Below, piece by piece: positions 1 to 5,522 of a stretch of 7,546 nucleotides of DNA. The stretch comes from Candidatus Woesearchaeota archaeon CG08_land_8_20_14_0_20_47_9 (GTDB lineage Archaea > Nanobdellota > Nanobdellia > Woesearchaeales > CG1-02-47-18). Each line of letters opens with the position of its first letter. Within the stretch, counting starts at the first letter, position 1. Made by a program: the position numbers and the translations under genes. The DNA lies in contig PEYS01000118.1 in NCBI GenBank assembly GCA_002763335.1, forward strand, positions 1 to 7,546, read 5' to 3'. The notes beneath the pieces are model-generated. The model ran no database searches. It was not told where the DNA came from and worked only from the letters and a program-made list of their open reading frames with translations.

Positions 1-585
1 ATAAAATCTGTCAAGAAATTATATTTCAATCTTTTTGGTAAGAAGATTCTTGAGGTTGATGAGTCTTTTGAATATTATCAGACAAAAGTAGAAAAATTAA
101 CACGAGAATTGGCAGAAGCTCAAAAGCGACTTGAAGAAAGTGAAGCTAAAAGCGAAGAAAGAAAACAATTATTGGAACTTGCAAAGAAAGAGATAGGCAA
201 TTTAGAAACTTACAAAACCATTTTCCAAGAATTTCAGAATTTAATTGAACAGAGCAACAAAGATAATACAGGTAAAGAGGAAGAAATAAAGAATAAGATT
301 AAAGATACTCACTGGCTTTTAGGTTTAGAGTGTCATGTAGAAGCAAAGAACAAGAACATAGACACACAAACTCAAATAGATTTGCATATTATGACAAGAT
401 TTGGACATCATAGAATTTTTGAAGTTAAAAGCCCAAATGTTAAGCCATTTTCACGAAAAGATGAAGATAAAAAAAGAAGATTTATAATTTCTCCAGAATT
501 GGCTGACGGTCTAAGTGAGCTAATAACTTATATGAGAAGAACTGATGTAACGAAAATCTGCTGCTCGGGGCTATCCCCGACTTAA
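1..585 (+). pseudogene. Shedu-type (DUF4263) nuclease, N-terminal fragment, disrupted
   Basis: The frame is open from the first base, so the true start lies outside the window; the TTG at 109 is only an internal codon. Counting from base 1, residues about 22-90 are a charged, probably coiled-coil region. Residues 104-185 match the C-terminal nuclease domain of Shedu proteins (DUF4263, PD-(D/E)XK fold): WLLGLE at 105-110, Asp127, then Glu141-Val-Lys143 (FEVKSPN), and a SPELADGLSELITYM helix. Family knowledge: Shedu (SduA) is a single-gene anti-phage defence nuclease acting on DNA. The last residues after about Val183 come from an inserted palindromic element and end at a TAA inside it. The missing C-terminal part lies beyond the insertion. 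The region is more AT-rich than the genes after 1900, suggesting acquisition by transfer. The family call is by motif reading only. Confidence 0.75.
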
Positions 586-681
586 AAGTCGGGGCTTTAC
601 GCCCCTCGCTTCGAAACGCAGATTTTCGGACTCAAAAGTTCTCGCCCTAAAGGGCGGGGCTATACCCACGAACTTTTGAGT
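549..681 (+). mobile_element. 133-bp double-palindrome insertion (PATE/MITE-like), copy 1
   Basis: Two hairpins lie side by side. The first has arms CGAAAATCTGC (551-561) and GCAGATTTTCG (618-628). These enclose CCCCGACTT/AAGTCGGGG (575-583/586-594) and the competing pairs TCGGGG/CCCCGA (565-570/575-580) and GGGGC/GCCCC (591-595/601-605). The second has arms ACTCAAAAGTTC (630-641) and GAACTTTTGAGT (670-681) around CGCCCT/AGGGCG (643-648/651-656). The right boundary is set by comparison with the identical inverted copy at 7459-7546. The left boundary is inferred from restoring the interrupted Shedu frame (549-681 or 550-682). There is no coding capacity. Two hairpins and no clear target duplication suggest a non-autonomous element of the IS200/IS605 kind, which would need a transposase in trans; that link is inference. 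Confidence 0.8.
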
Positions 682-886
682 GTATAGTGCTTCCAAGATG
701 GAAGGTACATATGGTATTCAAAAAGCATCTGGAGTTATCGTAATAGGTTATAATTTAGAAGACGCGGAAAAAGAGATGGTAACAGAACTTAACTTTCATT
801 TAAGACCACACATTCAAATTATTACTTTTAATGAATTGATAGAAAACATAAAACAAGAATTAGAAGTTATTGGAAGTATAAAATAA
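680..886 (+). pseudogene. Shedu-type (DUF4263) nuclease, C-terminal fragment
   Basis: This is the distal part of the gene interrupted at about 549. The frame could be opened by GTG at 680, but that codon lies at the edge of the inserted element; the gene's own sequence resumes at about 682. The segment YGIQKASGVIVIGYN, followed by a short helix and HIQIITFNELIENI, fits the last strands and helix of DUF4263 proteins, where the consensus runs roughly P-x-G-hydrophobic-IGR ... IxILTYDEL. It ends at TAA 884-886. Joining codon GTA 547-549 directly to TAT 683-685 gives an uninterrupted protein reading ...TDVYSASK... across the junction. On its own the fragment lacks the nuclease residues and has no good ribosome binding site, so it is probably not functional. 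Confidence 0.72.
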
Positions 887-960
887 GACGCCCTCTCGTT
901 TTACGTTAGTAGTTGGTTCCCTCCCCAGTCGTTCGTCGTTAAAATTGTCCCCCTTCTGAA

Positions 961-979
961 GATTTCACTTTGTGAAATC
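961..979. repeat. Hairpin at tnpA stop, probable IS right-end structure
   Basis: GATTTCAC and GTGAAATC form a perfect 8-bp stem with a TTT loop, overlapping the tnpA stop codon at 965-967. Subterminal hairpins of this size are recognised by TnpA at the ends of IS200/IS605 elements. No run of T follows on the minus strand that would suggest a terminator. Confidence 0.55.
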
Positions 980-1519
980 ACCAATTGTTAGCTGTCCTTT
1001 CAAGTGGGTAGGACAGCCATAAATATCGTATTCAAAGACATCTTTACCTTGCTGTTCTTGAATGTATCTCTTAACTTGCTCTTGAGAAACATGACCAGCA
1101 GAGCCGCAGTAATAACCTCTTGCCCAAAGATTGTCAAATCCTTTGCCGAAGTGCTGTTTATATCCAAGATACTTTAAATCTGGAAAGCATCGTCTTAATT
1201 GTATGCTTGTATTTCCTTTTAGCTTGTGGATTATCTTGAAAGGCGTTACTGTCGGCTTTGCACCTACGAATAAATGCAAGTGGTCAGGCATAATCTCTAA
1301 TGCCAGATTGCTAATGCTCATCTCTTGGCATTGCCCTTCAATAATTGCTTTCAGGACTTCAACAACTTTTCCAGTCAATATTGGTTTCCTGTATTTTGGA
1401 ATCCAGATAATGTGGTAATTGATATTGTATTTGCAATGGTGAGATGTTCTCACAGTTGCAATTTTACTCTCAATCTTGTGCACTTCTGGATTAAAGTGCG
1501 TATATAGTTTTTTAGTCAT
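965..1519 (-). CDS. tnpA: IS200/IS605-family transposase TnpA (Y1, HUH)
   Basis: A 184-residue single-strand DNA transposase that cuts and rejoins IS200/IS605 ends as a dimer. Visible hallmarks: the strand YNINYHIIWIPKYR (31-44), the HUH metal-binding motif His80-Leu-His82 within MPDHLHLFV, the FGKGFDNLWARGYY segment (124-137), and the catalytic Tyr152 with Gln156 in RYIQEQ. I place the start at ATG 1519 because GAGGTGG sits 5 nt upstream; the GTG at 1528, which would add three residues, lies inside that ribosome binding site. The stop codon falls in a small hairpin. The protein has N- and C-terminal extensions beyond the roughly 150 residues usual for this family, and both the metal-binding and nucleophile residues are intact, so it may be active. 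Confidence 0.93.
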   Translation of the reverse strand: MTKKLYTHFNPEVHKIESKIATVRTSHHCKYNINYHIIWIPKYRKPILTGKVVEVLKAIIEGQCQEMSISNLALEIMPDHLHLFVGAKPTVTPFKIIHKLKGNTSIQLRRCFPDLKYLGYKQHFGKGFDNLWARGYYCGSAGHVSQEQVKRYIQEQQGKDVFEYDIYGCPTHLKGQLTIGDFTK

Positions 1520-1520
1520 A

Positions 1521-1548
1521 GCGACCACCTCATGCTGAAGGTGGTTGC
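1521..1548 (-). promoter_or_regulatory. Hairpin sequestering the tnpA ribosome binding site
   Basis: ACCACCT (1524-1530) pairs with AGGTGGT (1539-1545), flanked by further GC/GC pairing at 1521-1522/1547-1548 around one mismatch. On the minus-strand transcript the downstream arm is the GAGGTGG ribosome binding site of tnpA, five bases from ATG 1519. If the stem forms, translation initiation is blocked. IS200 in enterobacteria is known to limit its own transposase this way; extending that to this element is inference. The same hairpin may also be the left-end structure read by TnpA. Confidence 0.6.
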
Positions 1549-1557
1549 TTGTATCGT

Positions 1558-1661
1558 TAGGGGGTTCTCGTTTAGCGAACCATACATTAAACTTTTAGCT
1601 GATAAGCAACCTCTGCAAGAGGGAAAAGTTTAAGTTAAATGGTTTGCGTGAGAAACCCCTA
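1558..1661. repeat. 104-nt multi-segment stem-loop upstream of tnpA
   Basis: Four nested pairings are visible: TAGGGG-TTCTC with GAGAA-CCCCTA (1558-1569/1650-1661, one mismatch), GCGAACCAT with ATGGTTTGC (1575-1583/1639-1647, one G-T pair), TTAAACTTTT with AAAAGTTTAA (1587-1596/1624-1633, perfect), and an apical CCTCT/AGAGG (1610-1614/1618-1622). A further short hairpin CTAGCT/AGCTGG follows at 1659-1672. By position it is the left end of the IS200-like element, where IS200 carries an insulating inverted repeat. It could instead be a separate structured RNA or a remnant of a tnpB-type guide RNA, but there is no tnpB. Confidence 0.6.
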
Positions 1662-1674
1662 GCTTTAGCTGGAT

Positions 1675-1868
1675 TTATTTTGGGAGTATATCATGTAGCT
1701 TTTTTATGTAGCCTTTGTCTTGCAGGTATTCTTCTTTGAAGAATATCTGCACTAAGTCGAATCCGTTGTTGATTGCTAACCTACAGGCTTTTAATGCATC
1801 ATAACCATGATTTTTTGCAATTGTCGTTGCTACGCCGGCAAGCATTTTGCTTCAATCTCATCCCACAT
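1675..1868 (-). pseudogene. Small 64-aa unknown protein with a one-base frameshift
   Basis: The minus strand reads MWDEIEAK from ATG 1868, then runs into a stop. After position 1845 the next frame continues MLAGVATTIAKNHGYDALKA to a TAA at 1675-1677, ending in KKLHDILPK. The two frames meet at an AAAA run (1845-1848). One extra A would give a continuous 64-residue protein with normal helical amphipathic composition. I do not recognise the family. As it stands only the 56-residue distal frame can be read from ATG 1845, and no ribosome binding site precedes either start. It could be a true pseudogene, a sequencing error in a homopolymer, or a slippage site. The adjacent IS left end starts right after its stop codon. 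Confidence 0.45.
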
Positions 1869-1894
1869 TTTTTAAAATTGACACAACCTAAATC

Positions 1895-1953
1895 AGAGGG
1901 CTTTGAACACTGAGCCGAGCCGCAGGCGAAGGCGAATGTGTTCAAAGCCCTCT
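1895..1953. repeat. Palindromic repeat, GAGGGCTTTGAA family, copy A
   Basis: Perfect 16-bp arms AGAGGGCTTTGAACAC (1895-1910) and GTGTTCAAAGCCCTCT (1938-1953) with a 27-nt GC-rich loop. The right arm overlaps the 3' end of elp3 and provides its final Arg-Gly-Leu codons and TGA stop. No T-run follows, so it is not a typical intrinsic terminator, although it could act as an RNA 3'-end structure. Confidence 0.85.
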
Positions 1954-3618
1954 CTTCATATACGCCCCACATTTCCTATATCCGAGCTTCTTCCTATAGT
2001 ACTCCCTCGCACCAATCCCTGATATGACGAGCATGCTTCTTGCATCAAGCTCCTCGCGTGCAATCCTCTCTGCCTCTCTAACAAGTGCCATTCCGAGACC
2101 CTGGTGCTGGGCGCTTGAGCTGCTCCTCGCCCCAATAGGCAGGGCTTCAGAGTAGACGTGGAGCTCCCTTATGCCTGCACTCCCCCTTTTTATCTCAGGC
2201 CTAAATGGCCTGGCAGGGAGCCTGAGCCTGCAGAATCCGAAGAGCCTGTCCTTATACTCTGCTGAGATGAAGTACTCGACAGAGCCGCTTGCCTCATACT
2301 TATCAGCCCTAACCTTAGCATCGTCGATGCTCACCACTTCTCCAGGCCTGGGCTGCCTGCACCTTATGCACCTACACTTGATGCCTTTTTCTCGCATCAG
2401 GCTAGCTACGTGCTGCCTCAGGTTTGTCATGTCTACGCCAGCCTCAGTGCATTTTGTTGGGATGTCGCGCTGTATCCTCATTATCCTGCAATACTCGGGG
2501 ATGCGCTCCTTTAGCGAGCATATCAGTTCTGCAGCCTCTGATGTCGTTAGCGGCTTATACCACCCTTTCCTCCACATATCGTAGAGCCTTGTTCCACGCA
2601 TCACCATGCAGGGGTATATCTTAAGGGCGTCTGGCCTAAAGTGATTGTCATCAAAGAGCTGCCTGAACATGGCCTTGTCCCTCTCAACATCTGAACCTGG
2701 AAGCCCTGGCATGATGTGGTATCCCACCTTGAGAAGGCTATCCTTCATAAGGGCTGTTGCATTAACTACATCATCAACAGAATGCCCCCTTCTGATTTTT
2801 TTAAGAACGTCATTGTGAAGGCTCTGCACCCCAAGCTCGACTCTCGTTGTTCCGAGGCGCAGCATCTGATTAATATGCTGTTCTCTACAGAAGTCAGGCC
2901 TCGTTTCAATGCACATGGCGACGCATCTAACCCTGGAATGCTTGTTCCTCCCCTGTTCAGCATTCAGCCTTGCGCGCCCCTTCATAGCTTTAAGCCTGCA
3001 GCTTATGCGCCTCACCCTTGCCCTATCCTGAAGGCTTCCAGGCAGGAGGAAGAATTCCTTGAAGCGTGAAATCCTGAGGTTTCCATCCCCTGCAATAAAC
3101 CTGGTGCTGAAATCATTTAATGCCTTAAGGGAGAGTGCAACAAAGCGATCCTGATAACCTGGTCTTCTTGAAGGGAATGTTCCTCCCATGATGATAAGCT
3201 CTGCCTTGTTCACAGCATGCCCTGAAGCAGAGTACTGCTCAAGCCTTGAGAAGACCTGTAAATAGGGGTCGTAGTTACAGCGCGCAGCCCTCATTGCTGC
3301 AGGCTCTCTGCCTGTGTATGACTGTGGCACAGAGCCAAAGGCCGAGTCAGGGCCTCCAGGACAGTAGATGCACCTGCCATGCCTGCACCTTGCAGGGGAG
3401 GTCATCACTGCAACAGGGACTATGCCTGAGGCAGAACGTATAGGCTTTGTAACAAGCCTCACACTCTCAGAGGGTGTTGCGTGCATCATGATATCTATGT
3501 CAGTAGGTATTCTCTTGACACTGTATTTCTTGCATAGCCTGATCTTCAGCCTGTTAAGCTCCTCTTTAGTAAGTTGCTTCTCTGCTAGTTCCATTATTAG
3601 CTCTTGGAAGATACCCAT
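1942..3618 (-). CDS. elp3: Elp3, tRNA carboxymethyluridine synthase (radical SAM/HAT)
   Basis: Archaeal Elp3 modifies wobble uridine-34 of tRNAs using S-adenosylmethionine radical chemistry and acetyl-CoA, acting alone without the other Elongator subunits. From ATG 3618 it is 558 residues. The 4Fe-4S ligands are Cys78, Cys83 and Cys86 (CRHGRCIYCPGG). Further hallmarks are GGTFPS (145-150), IETRPDFC (237-244), GVQSLHNDVLKKIRRGH, a CRCIRC cysteine cluster (415-420), and a C-terminal acetyltransferase domain with QGLGMA (506-511) and YYRKKLGY (540-547). The KFKEFF-containing insert before IETRPDFC fits archaeal forms. The frame stays open upstream to ATG 3678, but those 20 residues are encoded by palindromic repeat B, so I favour 3618 or the ATG at 3594. 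The last three codons come from repeat A. Confidence 0.93.
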   Translation of the reverse strand: MGIFQELIMELAEKQLTKEELNRLKIRLCKKYSVKRIPTDIDIMMHATPSESVRLVTKPIRSASGIVPVAVMTSPARCRHGRCIYCPGGPDSAFGSVPQSYTGREPAAMRAARCNYDPYLQVFSRLEQYSASGHAVNKAELIIMGGTFPSRRPGYQDRFVALSLKALNDFSTRFIAGDGNLRISRFKEFFLLPGSLQDRARVRRISCRLKAMKGRARLNAEQGRNKHSRVRCVAMCIETRPDFCREQHINQMLRLGTTRVELGVQSLHNDVLKKIRRGHSVDDVVNATALMKDSLLKVGYHIMPGLPGSDVERDKAMFRQLFDDNHFRPDALKIYPCMVMRGTRLYDMWRKGWYKPLTTSEAAELICSLKERIPEYCRIMRIQRDIPTKCTEAGVDMTNLRQHVASLMREKGIKCRCIRCRQPRPGEVVSIDDAKVRADKYEASGSVEYFISAEYKDRLFGFCRLRLPARPFRPEIKRGSAGIRELHVYSEALPIGARSSSSAQHQGLGMALVREAERIAREELDARSMLVISGIGAREYYRKKLGYRKCGAYMKRGL

Positions 3619-3665
3619 AGAGGGCTTTGAACAACCTCGCTTAGCTCGGTTGTCAAAGCCCTCTA
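3618..3665. repeat. Palindromic repeat, GAGGGCTTTGAA family, copy B
   Basis: Left arm TAGAGGGCTTTGAACAACC (3618-3636) pairs with GGTTGTCAAAGCCCTCTA (3648-3665), which lacks one T. The copy is 48 bp, divisible by three, and read on the minus strand it stays open in the elp3 frame. It adjoins or covers the elp3 start codon: either a 5' leader hairpin or an N-terminal extension. Confidence 0.85.
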
Positions 3666-3699
3666 ATGTCGTTTTCATCGTTCATGCCTTTTTCCTAGG

Positions 3700-3709
3700 T
3701 TTTTACATA
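3700..3709 (-). promoter_or_regulatory. Possible TATA box for elp3
   Basis: The minus strand reads TATGTAAAAA here. An archaeal TATA box fires about 25 nt downstream, predicting a start near 3680. A transcript from there would be almost leaderless for ATG 3678, or carry a leader of about 60 nt containing repeat B for ATG 3618. The match is weak and unsupported by other elements. Confidence 0.3.
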
Positions 3710-3740
3710 GCTTTCGCTAGCTCCCTGCGTTTCAGCGTGA

Positions 3741-3812
3741 CAAGCTGATACAAGTCAAATCGACGAGGAACAGGTACTTATGTTTTTCGATCCCGACGGA
3801 AATGAGATATGA
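3741..3812 (+). pseudogene. Remnant resembling the C-terminus of a glyoxalase/VOC protein
   Basis: A short plus-strand frame after a TGA at 3738-3740 reads ...DEEQVLMFFDPDGNEI and stops at TGA 3810-3812. FFDPDGN-hydrophobic is the usual terminal strand of vicinal oxygen chelate (glyoxalase/dioxygenase superfamily) proteins, which normally end within a few residues of it. Nothing upstream continues the fold, so only the tail is left. The stop codon is completed by the first two bases of palindromic repeat C. The match rests on about nine residues and could be coincidence. Confidence 0.4.
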
Positions 3813-3853
3813 GGGCTTTGAATACCTTGCGCAGCAAGGTATTCAAAGCCCTC
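3811..3853. repeat. Palindromic repeat, GAGGGCTTTGAA family, copy C
   Basis: Perfect 20-bp arms (3811-3830 and 3834-3853) with a GCA loop. The outer 12 bases, GAGGGCTTTGAA, are shared with copies A and B, while the inner TACCTTGC/GCAAGGTA is unique to this copy. It lies between the VOC-like remnant and the promoter of the coiled-coil gene cluster. Confidence 0.88.
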
Positions 3854-3890
3854 AATTACAGTTTGACCACTCCTCCGTGCTCAACAAAGT

Positions 3891-3900
3891 TTTAATAATA
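3891..3900 (+). promoter_or_regulatory. TATA box for the 3944-5518 cluster
   Basis: TTTAATAATA preceded by CAAAG, a plausible TFB-recognition sequence, lies 44-53 nt before ATG 3944. Transcription would begin near 3924, leaving a leader of about 20 nt. No comparable box is seen between the three genes, in line with a single transcript. Confidence 0.5.
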
Positions 3901-3943
3901 TGTATCGCAAAATCTAATACTGACTAAAAAGGGGTTTAATGAA

Positions 3944-4744
3944 ATGGGCTTATTCAGCTTATTTGGAAGGAGGAAATCAGAGGGGCCTTCTTTAAAAGAG
4001 GGTGTTGCCAGCGCCCCAAAACCAGCTAAACTAGCAGAGGACGCCTACTCAGACCTCCCTAACCTCTCTGATATGACAGCTGGCCATGACCTTGCGCCAT
4101 TACCAGAGCTAAGGGCAAGCAGTAACCTAGCCACCAGCCTGTTTAACCCTAACACGGACTTTGATACTATAAAGCCGATCAGGGGTAATACTGACATGGC
4201 TGCTTCGATACCAAAGTCCTTTGAGCAGCCTGCACCTACACCAAGGGCTGAGGCGCCAAGGCCAAAGCAAGATGCCCCTGAGGTATTGCATGAGTTGCCA
4301 AGGCCTGATGCGGCGGGAAAGAGGATTCCTGAAGAGATCCTGACTAAGAGGGAGGGTAAGCCAGGGGATGAGAAGAAGGCCATCTTTAGAGGGGCGATAG
4401 GTGCAATCAACATCCCCCGCAGAGGCAAGGGAGAAGGTCTGAAGCTAATATCCCCTATGCCAAAGGAGCCTGAAGGGGTAGGGCCTACAGCTCCCTTGTA
4501 CAGGGCTGTCCGTGAGGGGGACAACCTATTCTTGGACATGGAAGGCTTCAAGTCGCTTAGGCAGGTAATGGACCAGATGACTGTTAATTTTGACAGCATA
4601 AGGCAGATGTTTAACAGGATGTCTGAGAACAGAGAGGATGCCGGCAGGGTGTATGAGAAGTGGAGGAAGTGCCTTGTGGGTATTGAGAGGCGGCTTGCAT
4701 TCATTGATAAAGCAGTATTCTCACATGGAGGGGGAGGTAGATGA
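3944..4744 (+). CDS. DPANN-type hypothetical protein with C-terminal coiled-coil domain
   Basis: A 266-residue protein with no enzyme motif that I recognise. It starts with MGLFSLFGRRK, a short hydrophobic-basic stretch that could touch a membrane. Residues 12-183 are rich in proline, alanine and charge, probably disordered. Residues 184-259 form a helical domain (PLYRAVREGDNLFLDMEGF, then helices ending WRKCLVGIERRLAFIDKAVF), and the tail is glycine-rich. The C-terminal domain resembles the whole of the next protein. Its stop codon overlaps the next start (ATGA), so the two are probably translationally coupled. GGGG at 3931-3934 is the only candidate ribosome binding site. From memory, clusters of such proteins recur in Woesearchaeota-type genomes; a structural or cell-surface-associated role is only a guess. 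Confidence 0.85.
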   Translation: MGLFSLFGRRKSEGPSLKEGVASAPKPAKLAEDAYSDLPNLSDMTAGHDLAPLPELRASSNLATSLFNPNTDFDTIKPIRGNTDMAASIPKSFEQPAPTPRAEAPRPKQDAPEVLHELPRPDAAGKRIPEEILTKREGKPGDEKKAIFRGAIGAINIPRRGKGEGLKLISPMPKEPEGVGPTAPLYRAVREGDNLFLDMEGFKSLRQVMDQMTVNFDSIRQMFNRMSENREDAGRVYEKWRKCLVGIERRLAFIDKAVFSHGGGGR

Positions 4745-4974
4745 CAAAGGGGTCTGCGCCGGTATTTGTTAAGCTCGAGAACTACAATGAAGTAATGAAG
4801 ATCACTGAAAGCCTGAAGTCAAGGATCACAGAAGCCAAGGCTATTCTGGCCAAGGTGGATGCCATACTGTCTGAAGAGCAGAAGAATCTAGATAACTGGA
4901 AGACAGAACTTGACAGTGTGGAGAAGAAGGTGAATGCACTCTCTGATGCCCTGCTTAAGCCTGAGGCACAGTAG
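4741..4974 (+). CDS. Small coiled-coil hypothetical protein, paralogous to its upstream neighbour's C-terminus
   Basis: A 77-residue, almost wholly helical protein beginning with a short PVFVKLENY strand (7-15), then heptad-like helices up to about residue 72. The segment WKTELDSVEKKVNALSDALL (53-72) aligns without gaps to residues 240-259 of the preceding protein, with the tryptophan, a central Glu and hydrophobic spacing kept. Start ATG 4741 overlaps the previous stop. GGAGG at 4727-4731 is 9 nt away and a second GGAGGT (4733-4738) is only 2 nt away, so initiation may rely on coupling. The function is unknown; the pairing with its neighbour suggests the two proteins could form a hetero-coiled coil. 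Confidence 0.85.
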   Translation: MTKGSAPVFVKLENYNEVMKITESLKSRITEAKAILAKVDAILSEEQKNLDNWKTELDSVEKKVNALSDALLKPEAQ

Positions 4975-5008
4975 GTCATCATGAAAGCATTATGCTGAGT
5001 CGATACAG

Positions 5009-5518
5009 ATGGGTAGAAAGGCTAAGGGTCGCATAGGCCGCATAATAAGGAAGGAAATAAGAAAGGGTGCTGAGGAGCATAGTAGTAGTTGCTTCTATAT
5101 CAGCATCGCTGAACCTAATGATGTGAGGCGCAATATTCTCGAGACTGCCAGAATAGTGATACGCTCCCTCAAGAACTACGGGGAGATTAACAGGATACAA
5201 TCGAGGAAGGCTGAGGCTGTTTCAGAAGCGAAAAACAAGATGTCAGAGGTCTCCCACCTATTTCTGAAAGTCAAGGAGATGGTGCCTCAGGCTGAGCTAC
5301 AGAGGCTTGAAAGGCCTCAGACTCCCCCTGCCCAGGGCCTAACCCAAGGCCTGAAAGGAGGGGTTCAGAATCCTATACTGCTGCCAGAAGGGGCGCTACA
5401 GAAGCCTGCTGCTTACAAGGGCGAGGCTGCAGGCAGACCAAAGAAGCCTGACCAGAAGCTTGACAGACTTGAGGCAGAGCTAGGAGAGATTGAGAAGAAG
5501 CTCCAGCGCATGGTCTAG
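5009..5518 (+). CDS. Hypothetical coiled-coil protein, third gene of the cluster
   Basis: A 169-residue protein of unknown function. Residues 1-22 are strongly basic. Residues 29-57 (FYISIAEPNDVRRNILETA and following) are the part I would expect to be conserved, a short strand followed by a helix. Helix continues to about 95, then a proline- and glycine-rich linker (102-147), and a final short charged helix (148-168). An in-frame TGA at 4982 bounds the frame and ATG 5009 is the first start. No good ribosome binding site precedes it. It follows the second gene by 34 nt and shares its strand and composition. It ends 4 bp before a convergent gene. I recall similar three-gene sets in DPANN archaea but no assigned role. 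Confidence 0.8.
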   Translation: MGRKAKGRIGRIIRKEIRKGAEEHSSSCFYISIAEPNDVRRNILETARIVIRSLKNYGEINRIQSRKAEAVSEAKNKMSEVSHLFLKVKEMVPQAELQRLERPQTPPAQGLTQGLKGGVQNPILLPEGALQKPAAYKGEAAGRPKKPDQKLDRLEAELGEIEKKLQRMV

Positions 5519-5522
5519 TTGT

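Larger units (their letters stand above)
961..1670 (-). mobile_element. IS200-like insertion sequence (tnpA only)
   Basis: One Y1 transposase gene is preceded by two structured left-end segments and followed at its stop codon by an 8-bp hairpin. There is no tnpB. The order on the minus strand is a large stem-loop (1661-1558), a hairpin covering the tnpA ribosome binding site (1548-1521), tnpA, then a hairpin GATTTCAC/GTGAAATC (961-979). This mirrors the known layout of IS200, whose left end has an insulating inverted repeat and a translation-repressing stem-loop. The limits are approximate: the true right end may extend down to about 890, and I could not identify the cleavage tetranucleotides. 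Confidence 0.7.

Noticed and set aside
549..681. 133-bp interruption as an archaeal (bulge-helix-bulge) or self-splicing intron
   Set aside because: An identical copy lies in non-coding DNA at the window end, and I see no bulge-helix-bulge motif at the junctions or intron core elements; a mobile palindrome explains both copies.
680..886. Independent small gene starting at GTG 680
   Set aside because: The start lies at the edge of the inserted element, there is no good ribosome binding site, and the peptide fits the C-terminal end of the interrupted nuclease.
1895..1953. Copy A as an intrinsic terminator for elp3
   Set aside because: The arms overlap the stop codon and no T-run follows; archaeal termination does not usually need a hairpin. 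A structural role in RNA remains possible.
1895..3853. GAGGGCTTTGAA palindromes as CRISPR repeats
   Set aside because: There are only three copies, spaced irregularly by hundreds of bases to over 1.7 kb, with genes between and no spacers or cas genes.
4045..4704. 219-aa minus-strand open frame
   Set aside because: It lies wholly opposite the first coiled-coil gene, which has overlap coupling, a promoter and conserved helices; the antisense frame has serine/leucine-rich shadow composition and no start signal.
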